The position numbers were made by a program, and so were the translations under genes. A stretch of DNA of 64,000 bases from Sarcomyxa edulis (Eukaryota; Basidiomycota; Agaricomycetes; Agaricales; Mycenaceae), in contig QUOL01000019.1 in assembly GCA_009761415.1 (NCBI GenBank), forward strand, positions 434,001 through 498,000. Reading direction: 5' to 3'. Of the stretch, positions 43,525-54,880 are shown in pieces (position 1 is the stretch's first letter; each line of letters begins with the position of its first letter). Below the pieces are notes generated by a model that was given only the letters and a program-made list of their open reading frames with translations, did no database searches and had not been told where the DNA came from.

Positions 43525-44799
43525 TCTCGCAATAGGAACGGAGGTTCAAGTGCTGACGAGCGGTCTCTCGGCAGGGCGAAGCGATTTCCAGCAATTCAAT
43601 TCACTGTGTCTATAGGAAGCTCGTATCTACGCGAGCCCAAGGGTATATTGATGACCGTCGGGCTTTTTATCAGTGGAGACGGATTCATTGTTTTCATTGT
43701 ACGTGTCACTATAGCGTCTTAGAATGATCTAAAATATGAGATATAATACTCGTGGAAGATGCATTAGATTTACTGCAAACTATAAACCGACCCCAGGTCT
43801 CTTATTCCCGGTACCCCTCTTGGACGAGCCTGAGGACTATCAGTCTTCCATAGGTTCTCGCTGTCGTTGCGCATGATGTCTATCAAAAGATGCTGATGAT
43901 CAACTATTACAATGGAAGTCTAATCAAAGTATCCCCCCAAGAATTGTATTATCAATTTCCGGTTCTTCACACCAGCGGGACAATCTCCGATGAACCACAT
44001 TCTACCTCCTCTATTTCTTACCACGGGAGACATTCTATGTCTTCAGGCACACTCAAGGCACAGTGGGTGAGAGCAGTTTTAGAATCTCGATGACTCTTTG
44101 GGTGCGTCGTAAACCGCTCTAACCGCTCGATCTGATGGAAACTGACAAAGTATGGGCTTGTTCAATTAAGTTCACTAGCTTGAAATGGGAGGGAATTTTG
44201 AATCAAGATGCTCTCTCCTCGAGTGCGTGATAGTGACCGAGGAACACTGCCTCCCGAGTCCAACTTGAGATTCGAGACGCGACGCGACGCGGTCACGCGT
44301 TTTAAATCACATGGGCGATATAAATCGGGCGTTGGAGTGAGCCGAGATGAACCGAGACATCCACTGTTCATCCCAGGATGCAGAATCGGGGTACCTGACT
44401 ACACAAACTCTTCCTCGTATTCGGCGCCAATCCTGCAAAAATCTGTATTTGTGAACAGTGCATGGTTGAATCATGGGTATCTTTCTCCGTTAGATCAATT
44501 TCAGTTTACTGCACACTCACATCGAATCGCACTCCCAGAACTTGAAGGCCAGTGTTGGTCGACCCGTATGGTGATTGCTTACTACTTAGGACTCTCTTCA
44601 TCAAAATCGGACTCATTTTCTGTTTCAGAATCATGACAGCGCATCTCTGTTAATTCCCATCAGGCGTCCGCCGACAGAACCGGTATAAAGGAGAACACTG
44701 TCCTATATCTTTATTCCTCATTCTACAAGTAAGTGTTGAGACCCAAACAGCTAGAACTATTCTTGTTTCTTAGCCTTCCGGAGTTCACTCTAGTTCATC
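43525..44799. other. Intergenic region, no gene recognised
   Basis: About 1.27 kb between P450-2 and the DUF6534 gene. A TATA-like GGTATAAAGG lies near 44681, about 115 bp before the downstream ATG. A 142-codon open frame at 44208-44636 has no recognisable motif and I do not call it. Confidence 0.45.
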
Positions 44800-46824
44800 A
44801 TGGGAGCCTTTGATTCGTCCTTGGGCGCGCTTACCGTAGGCTACACTGTCGCCACTGCGTAAGTAGCCTCAGATCTCCACGTTTCTCGTGACTTACGCGC
44901 GGCTAGTCTTTATGGAGTCATGTCTGTGCAGGCTTTCAACTACTTCCAAAGGTTTGAGAAAGACCGTGCTGCATTGAAACTTTTGGTGCGTGGTACCCAC
45001 ACTTGAAGCTCAATGTTTGTTTTGTCTTATCGATGGTGTACAGGTCGCGGGCCTTTGGTACTCTCTATGCACTGATAGGATGCGCTTGGATGCTCATCTC
45101 CTTGTATCAGGTTTCTCGATACTTTGCAGCTTGCCTTCATTGGCCATGCTTTATACTTCTGGATGGTGACGAACTACGCAAATCCAGCTTCACTGATTAA
45201 CTCAATCTGGTGAGTCACCACTAAACGAAGGACACATTCTACTTGCAATGCTCATCATCTTTCCGTCTCTTTAGGAGCTTCAATGTCAGTACCTAATTTT
45301 CCGTGACCTTCTGGACTTATAACGTATTCGTCAATCAGATGGGAATCTACGTAACAGTATGCATGATCTTCTTGAATCACGTTTCTGAAAGCTGATTGCG
45401 GGCCCACAGAACACAATTGTGGTCATCGTCGAAATGTACGCCTACAAATTGAGCGAGTAGGTCTTGATCTAATGCTGTTTACATCACAGATTTTTAGCCC
45501 ACAGAGTCTATATCGGTGAGACTACCTGGCTTTGCTTGCTAGAAACGCTTCTTGATTATCCCCACAGTCAGTAACCGTAACAAATGGCTTACTGGAATAA
45601 TTGTAAGTCCCACGATCCCGGTACATGATCCTAATAGTCTGATGGACATCACAATCACTCAGATTTTGCTGTCTCTTTCGTATTATGGTAAGTCTCACAT
45701 CTTCACTGGGGTGTCCATCCTGTGACGAGCCGTCAAATTTACGGATGTTAGGCTGGGAGCTAGGTGAGTCTGACTTAATATGCTCTATCCGATATATATT
45801 CACATGCCCATTCCCCAGCAACTCTTATTCGAACGTCTGTGGCGTAGCTCTCTATGTTTTGACCGCCTTGCCTACATCTTCCAACAGATTCCAGCTAGTC
45901 AAGATTGAGTTATTCTTCAAATTCCAGGCAAGTCACATACCCCAGTCATAATCTCATATACCGACATCATTTCCTCAGTGGATAGCAAGTACTGGACTTG
46001 CATGTGCCGCGGTAGCGGACTTGCTCATCGCCGCTTCCCTCTCCTTGTACCTCCACAAGAGCCGCACTGGAATAAAGAAGTCTTTACTATTTCCCATCAA
46101 TGGAAAGCACTGAACCTGAAATATCTCTCTATTTGTCAGTACTGATTCCGTGATCAACAAGTTGCTGCTCTACGCTGTAAACACAGGCCTTCTGACTGCG
46201 TGAGTGGCATTCTTCTACGTATGAATTTACTGCTCATGTATGGATCTCCAGGGTGTTTGCCTTGATTGATATGATCTGTGTGCGTCCATTTTTTATGAAT
46301 GTGCTATACTCTTAACAGAAGTTCTTCAACAGTTCCTCACGATGCCAAGCAATCTCATTCACATCGCCTTTAACCTCATCATCGGCAAATGTAAGTGCCC
46401 TCTATCTTCCTGCTCTGAAGATACATTTTGATTGATATATAAATACCCAGTGTATACCAACTCCCTCCTCGCCACGTTGAATTTCCGCCAGACATTACGA
46501 GACCAGTTGAACAACGGTGGCGGTATTGCACTTTCGTCTTTGAACGCCCGTCCAGGAATGGTCCCGTCCTCTACCACTGTTGCAGGCGATGTTCGGAAGG
46601 TTTGTGGGACCTTATTTCGAAGTCGAAGCTACATCTCAACTCATTCCTGCGCGCCATAGTTCCCTAGCAATGCTGGTACCGACAACACATATGTTCATCC
46701 CGAGTATATCACCTTGACGGCTCAGAACACTGTCACGGTAAGTGGTTTGTGTTGGCCTGGAAATCGACTTCACCTCTGACCTTTGGCACAGTCGAAGGCA
46801 GGAGAAATCATGAGCATAGCTTAA
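44800..46824 (+). CDS. DUF6534-type seven-transmembrane protein
   Basis: The ATG at 44800 opens MGAFDSSLGALTVGYTVATA. Splicing gives LYGVMSVQAFNYFQRF..KDRAALKLLVAGLW, HALYFWMVTNYANPASLINSIW, NTIVVIVEMYAYKLSE, a WIASTGLACAAVADLLIAASL helix with LYLHKSRTGIKKS, INKLLLYAVNTGLLT and VYTNSLLATLNFRQTLR. This is the order and wording of basidiomycete DUF6534 proteins (...YxxLVTNYxNP...DxLIAxxLxxLLxxSRTGF...YxNSLLATLNxR). At least twelve exons are present, several under 30 nt. A Ser/Asn-rich tail follows, and TAA is at 46822-46824. Probably a membrane sensor or transporter of unknown role. The exact borders of the second and third exons are uncertain. Confidence 0.78.
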
Positions 46825-47091
46825 GTCTTCATTATCATTATTTTCCTAGGCAGATTGTTGTGTTATGTCATATTTATTTCAACTTATACCTTGACGAGTG
46901 TCGTGGACTAGATGTTCATGTGGACAGTGCTCACATCTTACCGGATGAGAGTACAAGGCGTTTACCACCCGACAGTCCGTATATCGAATTGAATCAATAG
47001 AAGGCTGGGATTTGATATAGTAGTGGTTCAAAGTTTCCTCGATTCAGGCTGGATAGTAGCGAGATACAGGTACAACAGTTTCTTCAGAGGG

Positions 47092-48033
47092 CTACGCGCC
47101 ATCTTTCACAGCTTGCCACGCCGGACGAGCACTGATGTCTTTCCACCACCTGGAACCTAGTGTCAGCCATGTCGTTCATGCTGCATGAGATTTCGTGAAT
47201 TTTACCTAGCCACATTCGGTCTTGTTAAAAGGGCATCAATACCACCTTTCTGCAATAGTCATCTATATATCAGCAATCGTCCTCATTAGCGAAACTGGAA
47301 TACTGACTTCGGTGATGGTGTAGCCAAATGGCAGGTGGAATAAATCTACGATGGTGAGAGTCTGCGGGACTCAATTCAGCGTGACGTAGAGAAATATATG
47401 TCCACTGCACTCACATCTCCAGCCAGATACTTCTGTTTGCTCAAGATGGTCTCGTATCCGTCAAGCTTGCTGTTCAGGGTACTAAGCAGATCTTTAACGC
47501 GTGCTGCATCCGTAGTTCCGCCCCTTAACCTAAGGATCAAGATGCGTCAGAGCGACTCGGAGGACCCTAACACCCTCGTGCATAATCTAGATGGCAAAAT
47601 ACTGACGGTTTGATGACTATTTCCAGAGCTAGCTGACTGGCAAAAGGATCGAAGTTGTTGTTCTCGATGCTAGCGGCTTGTTCGAATTTTGCCACAGCGG
47701 CAATGTTCCCCAGATCAGGCAACAAGTTGCTCCCCTTGCCGTATTTCATGCACAGATAGCGGCAGATAGCTCTACTTTCGAAAAGCTCGAAGCCATCATC
47801 CTGTCACAGGACGAAACGATATCAGTGCTGAGGGACCACGTATACGAAAGCGTACGAACCGAAATGGTAGGCACTAAACCGAAAGGTTGCCTGGCAAGAT
47901 GCTCTGCCGAACGTTGTTCGCCTTTGACTAAGTTGACATCGACTACCTCGTAAGGAAGATTTAACTCCTTGCAGATGAGAGCGACACGACGAGTACAAGT
48001 AGATCCTATGAAACCGTAGATTGTCAAGACCAT
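47092..48033 (-). CDS. Glutathione S-transferase, phi-like
   Basis: Starts MVLTIYGFIGSTCTRRVALI at 48033 (an in-frame ATG three codons earlier is possible). The GST N-domain shows the catalytic-region Ser/Thr after GFIG, ELNLPYEVVDVNLVKGEQ, PFGLVPTI (cis-Pro loop) and FELFESRAICRYL (the ES(R)A glutathione-contact motif). The C-domain gives LSTLNSKLDGYETIL, KYLAGD, VDLFHLPFGYTITE and a final WWKDISARPAWQAVKDGA. About six exons, stop TAG at 47092-47094. It conjugates glutathione to electrophiles in the cytosol. Beside an exporter and oxidases it may detoxify or tailor the cluster product (inference). Confidence 0.85.
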
Positions 48034-48351
48034 GACAGACACGAAAGTTGGGAAGAGGCTCTGGAGTTGGGACGTGAGTATAAGTACCGTTGATCAAGGA
48101 CGATCAGAAGAACCTGCTGTCAGCTGGCGACGTATAACTCAGCAAAGGATCGGGCATGTCATCTACGCCGCGGAGTGTTGTGGGTCGATGTAGTTTGTCC
48201 ACTTCTCCTGCGTGTGGAATGTCTAAAATTAGAGGCAATCGCTGAGAATATCGGCCATCGATGATATGAGTAGACTGTACACTGTTGATCAATACAACAC
48301 AAATGAGAACGCCGGCTTGGGAATGACATCAAACGTCCCGTTCGACAGTGT

Positions 48352-50488
48352 TCATTTATCTGTAGAAGTCTTTTCCTCATCAATCTCGTCAGATCTTTGG
48401 GGACCCTTCTCTCCCACTGCACCCACACCGCGTAGAAACACGACGGCGAGGAAAGTGCCTATAGGACACGTCGTGATCAGTCAACAATATCTCAAATCCA
48501 AAAAATACTACGAACAGAGCATGGCCATCGAAAACGATGTCCACTGAGCGGCTTGGTACGCTTTGAGCTGAGTGGCCCGAGGAAGGTTCATGCCAGACGT
48601 CTGTACATCAAGACCGAGTTTCTTTGCTTCGTGTTGCAATACGCTGCTATGCGCGATCGTCGAAATGGCGAGCCCAAAAGCAGTTCCAAGCTGGTGAAGA
48701 AGAAATCAGTAAGCTGTGGCGGGAACAATCTGTGGAATCGGCATTCTTGCCTGCATCAATGTTTGGAAAAGGCCACCAGCTAAGCTTTGCTCGTGGGGGA
48801 GCGATACTTTTGCCACGAAAAGACTGCCTGCTGCAAAGACAAAGTCTCCTCCGAAGACTGATACGATTGTTGAAGGGAATCCGAAGGCCCAATATGGTGC
48901 CGATGGCTTGATGATGGCGAAAAGTAAGGCTCCGATGCCGGTGAACGATGTCCCGAAAGCTGTTTTGAAAGATTGGTGTTTGATTCCTCGGATGGAGAAG
49001 GATTATGGTCACGAACCAATCAAGATAACAAGGTCCAGACGACTGATGACAAGAACAACAAACACATTGCAGAGGCTACCAGCGACAGTCATCGGCAGCA
49101 TCCGAACGGCGGCAAGAACTGGTGTTAGCTCCACGTAATCCTCATAATAGATCTATGTTGCAACATATCGTTAGCTAGGTCGTCATTATACAACTAGAAA
49201 TGCACAGTACCTGGGCCCAGAAATACCAAGAGAGGAACGCTGACCATTCAAAGAACGCGATCATTTGCATGACAGCAAACTTTCCCTTCGCACGTGTCCA
49301 AAGGCTGAGCTTCATCAATGGCGGTCGTTGTTTACCAACACTGTTTTCGAGATAATGTTGCCACCAGATGAAGACAGCAATGAAGATTACGCTGACGATT
49401 AGAAGAGCGATTATATCTGGACGAAGAAAGTGAGGGGTCGTCAATCTTCATCTGTGACTGACTGCTTACAAGGTGTTCTCCATCCTTGAGGAGCGAGCTC
49501 TCCTTGTGCAAGCACAAAGGTGAGGAGTACCAGCCCAGTCGTAACGAGAATGCCACCGAGCCAGTCCACTCTTTTGTCCTTCTCCCCAGTAGGCACATCG
49601 CGATCGATAACGAGACAGCCCCCAATAACGCATAAGGCCGAAAAACCAGCAAAAAGGAAGAAGGGAGCACGCCACGTCGCTCTACAGAAAGCATGGGTGT
49701 CATTTTTGGGTTTATTCAAGTTGAGCTAGGCTAACACTTACGCTGCACGTTGTGCTAAAACAGCCCCTAATTGGGTACCCACAGCACCTCCGAGAGGTGC
49801 ACCGGCAGAAAATGTCGCAAACGCAGCAGAGCGAGAACGACCAGGAGGGAAAGATTGCGCTAAGATACCCAACTGAGTAGGCATGCATCAAACGGTTATT
49901 GTTGAGCAACACCTTGAACACTCGAAAGACATACACAAGCAGGAAGATAAGCGGCTGGGCCCAGTCCCTGAAATCCTCGCAAGATGTATAGGGTAGTGAT
50001 GTTTTTAGCAAAACCGCAGCCGATGGAGAGAATGCCTAGCCAAGCTGTTCCAGCCAGGAAGACTTTTTTCCGGCCATGCAGATCAGCAATTCGACCAAAA
50101 AACAACAGAAGGCAACCCTGGCAAAACCGATTCAAATGCGGCAGACCTCAAAAAGATAGAAATAGCATACTGAAGAAAGCGCAAAGGCCGATACCAGCCA
50201 TTGGAGTTTGTCTTCGGCCACTCCAAGGTCGCGCCCTATGACGGGGAGGAAAATTGATACTGCGCTAGACGATGCAACCTAGAAATGATTACCAGGGAGT
50301 ATTCGAAACCTGTAAGTTAAACCGTAGAGGCAATGCATCCTTACATTCGTGATCATTGCTAGAGTGCATGTCGCGACCAAAACGACTGATTTCCATGCAG
50401 TTCGCTCAGAAGGTGCTAGGGTGTTATCTGAGACAACTTCTTTGACAGTGTTGGTCGATGAGCTCTTTTCTATCGGTTCAGATTCCAT
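48352..50488 (-). CDS. Major facilitator superfamily exporter, DHA2-like
   Basis: Start at 50488 with a polar N-terminus (MESEPIEKSSSTNTVKEVV), then TM1 (SVVLVATCTLAMITN). The MFS motif A loop reads GRIADLHGRKKVFLAG. FATFSAGAPLGGAVGTQLGA fits the antiporter motif C region. Later helices include FLFAGFSALCVIGGCLVI, LLTFVLAQGELAPQGW, FAVMQMIAFFEWSAFLSWY, LPMTVAGSLCNVFVV and FGGDFVFAAGSLFVA. About 12-14 helices suggest the drug:H+ antiporter 2 group. One intron (donor near 48750) uses GC (CAG|GCAAGA). The stop is TGA at 48352-48354. A plasma-membrane efflux pump, likely for the cluster product or for self-protection. Confidence 0.85.
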
Positions 50489-51084
50489 CGTAAAGGTTCG
50501 TGAAACGTCTGTCCAGACGCCTTCAATTCGAAGTCGTGCCAGTGGGTGGAAATGCAGCGTGACCGATAGAAATAGCCGCGCATTATGGAATCCGGGTGGC
50601 AGTCAGCTGTTGTTCATGAGAAATAGACTCGCAGTCGGAGGCTTCGAAATGATTGCAGCAAATCGACATCGAAGGCAGCCTGGGCGTGAATTCCTTGAAA
50701 GTTGAGAGAGTCCGTGCCAAAAAAAAACCAGTCGAAATTCAGACTCCGTGAATAATGCCAACCCCGGTCATTTGCCGCTCATACCCGCTCATAGCCTTCA
50801 TCTTACCATCTATGAATTTCTCCTTGATTTGTGCATTTTATGATCAGTATCAATTACTTATAGATATATATCTGGGTTTTATATCGATCATGGCATTGGA
50901 ATTCAATCCATCGACTGATCAGCTCGAAGTTGATCAATCCCACCAGGCTTACTTATAAGCAACCTATCAGGCGCGTAAGACTCAGATTTCTCTATCAGTC
51001 TATACGTTCTCGGCTATTAGGTTAGTCTATTGAATTACCCACTCAATCCGATACTCGCCTTGACATATCCTAGACCCAACCAAC
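50489..51084. promoter_or_regulatory. Bidirectional promoter region between MFS and NmrA-like genes
   Basis: About 600 bp between divergent starts at 50488 (minus) and 51085 (plus). No coding content or clear palindromic operator was recognised. Confidence 0.45.
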
Positions 51085-52026
51085 ATGATAGTTGCACTCG
51101 CAGGAGCATCAACGGGAATCGGGCATCACCTCGCCGACGGTATCCTCGAACACGGAGGCCATACATTGATCATTCTCAGCCGTCATGAAGCCCCCGAATT
51201 CACCGCCAAAGGCGCTCATGTCAAGGTCGTATCCTTCGAGTCGAAAGAATCCCTCGTAGCCGCCCTCGAAGGCGTACACACGGTCATCAGCGCCATCGGT
51301 GATCATTCTCGTTCTGGGCCAGCTCAGCTGGCTCTCGTCCAAGCCGCTATATCTGCGAATGTCATCCGATTCATTCCTAGCGGGTGGTCTGGCATCGACG
51401 GAGGCAAAGACGATGTCATCGAACTATACCGCTTCCAGCAACCCGTCTTAGCCGCTCTCCGCGAATCTAAACTTGAATGGAGTCATCCTGAGAACGGAAT
51501 ATTCATCAACTACTTCGCGACTCCGACCAAAGGGATTGGTCATCTCAAACCCTTGAAGTTTTGGATCGATGTGGAGAACTGCACCGCCACGATTCCCGGA
51601 GATGGAGAGAAGAGATTGGTGTACACGGCCGCGGAGGATGTCGGGAAGTTCATCGCTAAAGCTTTGGACGTCCCTGGAAAGTGGCCTCGGTCCCTCAGAA
51701 TCGTCGGGTCGAGCGTGACGCATAACGAGATTTTGAAGATCGCGGAGAAAATACGAGGCAAGCGAAAAGAACCGCCTCTTTGGCACTATTCAAACTGACT
51801 TGTACGGTTTGCAGGAAAGCCCTTCAAGGTCACGTATAAGAGCGAGCAAGACTTGCGTGGGGAGCTAGTCCCTAATCCGCCCTCGCCCTTCGTTAACCTG
51901 CTCACGGGATTGAGTTTGGCTGTCATCGAGGGCCGTTTCTCGTTTGAACCCACTCTCAATGATCATGTCTCCGTGCCATTCGTATCTCTGGAGGAGTTTA
52001 TAGGTCAATGGTGGGGCAAAGCCTGA
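51085..52026 (+). CDS. NmrA-like / isoflavone-reductase-like NAD(P)-binding protein
   Basis: The ATG at 51085 opens a Rossmann fold with the dinucleotide motif GASTGIGHHLA, close to the atypical-SDR NmrA form. Further landmarks are LEGVHTVISAIGD, IRFIPSGWSGID, NGIFINYFATP and YTAAEDVGKFIAKAL, all typical of NmrA-like reductases and regulators. Exon 1 runs to about 51756, the intron uses a GC donor (GAG|GCAAGC), and exon 2 starts KPFKVTYKSEQDL and ends FIGQWWGKA with TGA at 52024-52026. It could be a tailoring reductase or a redox-sensing regulator. The sequence alone does not decide. It diverges from the exporter gene. Confidence 0.82.
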
Positions 52027-53356
52027 ACAAGTTCATTTGAGATGAAGAGGGCGTCGTGCTGTATCAATGCTACAAGTGAATATCTTTCGTTACATCGAGA
52101 ATTGAATAACATGAACGTAGCTTCGAACTATCCGCATGCACGCTATCATTTTCCTGAGATTCAGAATTCGTTGGACCAGAGTGACTCCCCTTGCCGGCCA
52201 TGACTCGGCAATGGTACAACCTACGTAGAAGCCGGTTTCAAAGTCCTGAAATCGAAAGTTAATCGCGTTAGTATCGTGGAGCATCTCTCGTCGACCATCG
52301 GGACAACATAGCATCAGTACTGTTGTATCTCACCGTTCACTCCAAACCAAACTGGCTCAAAGATTGTCCAGCCTACATTGTCTAGGACCACCGCCGTATT
52401 AGTTCCTATCAGTGATCATGATAAGTCTCACCAAAGGTAATGATGAAGACAATGACTGCGATCACTTCATTTTGTGCCTCGATCGAAATCTAAAATAAAG
52501 GCGTCCTCGCCGTGTCACTGACTGGGAGATATTCCCTCAAGAAAGTATGTGAGTCTCATGCATAAATGCATGACCCACTCTTTCCACCAAGGCCGTTTGA
52601 TCTTGCCTGATTTTGAATCGACTTCTCTTGATGCTGATGGGTGTCGTGCGCAACAGGAAGTATGAGTCGGGGGCCGGATAGGAGATCTCTCAGAACTAAC
52701 AGCGAGGTCTTGTTAATTCGAGTAAGCTCTCCCATGCCAGAGTTTCGAATTGTTTTGGGCTTACCTTGAGAATTCATTGAAGCGCCTTGTAAAAAGGGGT
52801 CATCATCTCGTGACCTCCGAGTGTATCATTTCTTCATTGATTGTCTAGGGTGTGCTTCCATAGGCGGTGGCGCACCCTTGAGAAAACGAGACATGTGAGG
52901 TTGCATAGACTCATAGGAGGACATGGCGCTTCAATATTACATACGAACACATAATGACCTTGCGCGAATTATGCCACCTCGATAGACATCGGCGGACCTT
53001 GGGCCTGAGGAGTAACAGTGACATCGGGAAGAGATGACCTCTTCGACACCAGTCGAGCATTGAACAATCTGAGCAAGTTGAGTTGAACGCACCAGGTCAA
53101 GGCTCACCGGACTCCAGGCATTCGGAACCTGCAAGGTTGAACATGGTTGAAAGAAAGAACGTAAGGCGCTCTGGGTCCAAGAAACGTCTTTCTGCAAGAA
53201 AGTACATTCAAGATGTAGCACTAAAGATTTAGACATACAGAGGGAAAAAACGATAGAAACTAGTATTTTAAATGCTGCGTTTCAATTCCACAACGGCAGA
53301 GCAAGACAATCAGATATTCGAATCGCACCTTGTCCATACTGTGTAAGTCCAATATC
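52027..53356. other. Intergenic region with a possible tiny membrane-peptide gene
   Basis: On the minus strand between about 52780 and 52330, splice-bounded pieces read MNSQ, then IEAQNEVIAVIVFIITF, then DNVGWTIFEPVWFGVN before a stop. These would make a short one-helix protein. Support is weak (no family recognised, exon order guessed). A 99-codon minus frame at 52937-53236 has no recognisable motif. Confidence 0.25.
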
Positions 53357-54338
53357 TTAGTGAACCATATCCGTGTCCATGTTTGAATTCCCCTCAACCG
53401 TCGTTGCAGAGACAGCATCTTCGCCATCACTCCACTCTAAGAGATCAGCATCGTCAAGACCCTCGAAGTCTTCCAGAGCAGCACGCCTTGCACATTCTTC
53501 AGCATATGCCTCCAGTTCCTCATCTTCGAGGTCAGCAGGTGTAAAATCAGATGTAGTTGTTGTGGCTGGTGGAGCAACCGTCGGGATGGATGGTACGTCT
53601 TCTATTGAAATAGTTAGGTGGAATGATTGTTGGTAGAACGAGAGACTGTACCACGTAACTCCTCCTCCCAACGGCCGACGTCCTCAATATCTGGGTCTAC
53701 CGACGACCCCACATCGTGAGCATATGAAAGACGATATGAATGTTGTGTCTTTCGGTTAGCATTACTTATTATTCGTCGGAATAGCTGCAGGAAACAAAAT
53801 CCATGAGATGGAACAAGATATGGAGGAGGCTACTCACCTCATCTTGCATAATATCATCCTCCTCCTCCTCCTCGTCATTCTCACAATCCATAGCCATTTC
53901 GTCATATCCGTCGCTGCTTCCAATATACCTCCTTCCTTTGATAGCCTTGTCTCTCGCTTTGGCAGCTCTCTCAAAGCATCGTGCTTTGAAACGCTGCCTT
54001 AAAAAAGATGTTTGCGGAGTTTCTGCAGACGCAGTTGGAGTCGTTCCGCCCCCAAATAATGCTCCTATACCTAGAGAAGTCACAGAGTTAGGTGATCGAC
54101 CTGTCCTAAGGCTTGTCTTGGACGACGACGCGACAGGTATGATGGGCGTCCTAGACTTGTATTGTGAGTATCTGCGTGCTTGGGCGGCTGACACAGGAGA
54201 TTTCGGACTCTCGGGCGAGGCTAGTGGAGACGACTTCAGGGGTGTATGAGTATAATTTCGCGAGGAAAATTGCGCAGTATTTGTAGAGGAAGAGGAAGGT
54301 GTTGTTGGTAAATGCAGAAGAGGGCTCGAAGATTGCAT
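53357..54338 (-). CDS. Conserved-looking acidic protein of unknown function
   Basis: Start at 54338. Exon 1 is Ser/Thr/Pro-rich (MQSSSPLLHLPTTPSSSS), then a basic helix FKARCFERAAKARDKAIKGRR and an acidic run of Glu/Asp ending MQDE. Exon 2 (about 53785-53653) gives LFRRIISNANRKTQHSY and DPDIEDVGRWEEELR. Exon 3 (about 53600-53357) has EDEELEAYAEECARRAALEDF and LLEWSD, ending DTDMVH. The acidic helical C-terminus looks conserved rather than random, and the splice sites are GT...AG. I do not recognise the family. It may be an ordinary nuclear gene sitting inside the metabolic region. Confidence 0.6.
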
Positions 54339-54880
54339 CCTGAAGATGCGGGAGAAAGAAACCTCTTCAAAAAGCAGTGATGGTCTGAAGTTGAACGTTG
54401 AACTATGAGTAAAATTGTGTCAAGGCGGCAAAAGAGCGGTGCCGCGTACGGTCACAAAGGTCACATCACACCACCGGGTCAACAGACGCGTCGCGTCCAT
54501 ATTCTTGAAAATTCACAACGACAGACTACGACGCGTCTGACCGTCTAGGATCCAAATTTGAAACTAAAATTCGATTTAGAATGCATAGCGTAGACGAATA
54601 TGATAAAAGCCGTTCAATGATCAAGCACATGCATACCTGTTTGATAATGATAGTATCAGTAGAAGGTTACGTGCCATGCAAGATAGTGCTGCTAGTTTTC
54701 TGCTCAGGTGTTGATAAGTGTGGACATCTTGTGGACATCCCGCGCCCGCCTTTGGGATAGATGAGGATGTAACGTAGTCGGTGGATAGTGAATCAAAAGA
54801 ATAGTACACCATACAAGTCGATTATAGAGAAATAAAGTAATTGCTAGCCTTGTAAATGTTCACCCTCTGGCATGCCTGCA
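54339..54880. other. Intergenic region
   Basis: About 540 bp upstream of the unknown gene and downstream of the amidase. Nothing recognised. Confidence 0.45.

Noticed and set aside
44208..44636. 142-codon frame upstream of the DUF6534 gene
   Set aside because: No homology, splice continuation or codon pattern supports it.
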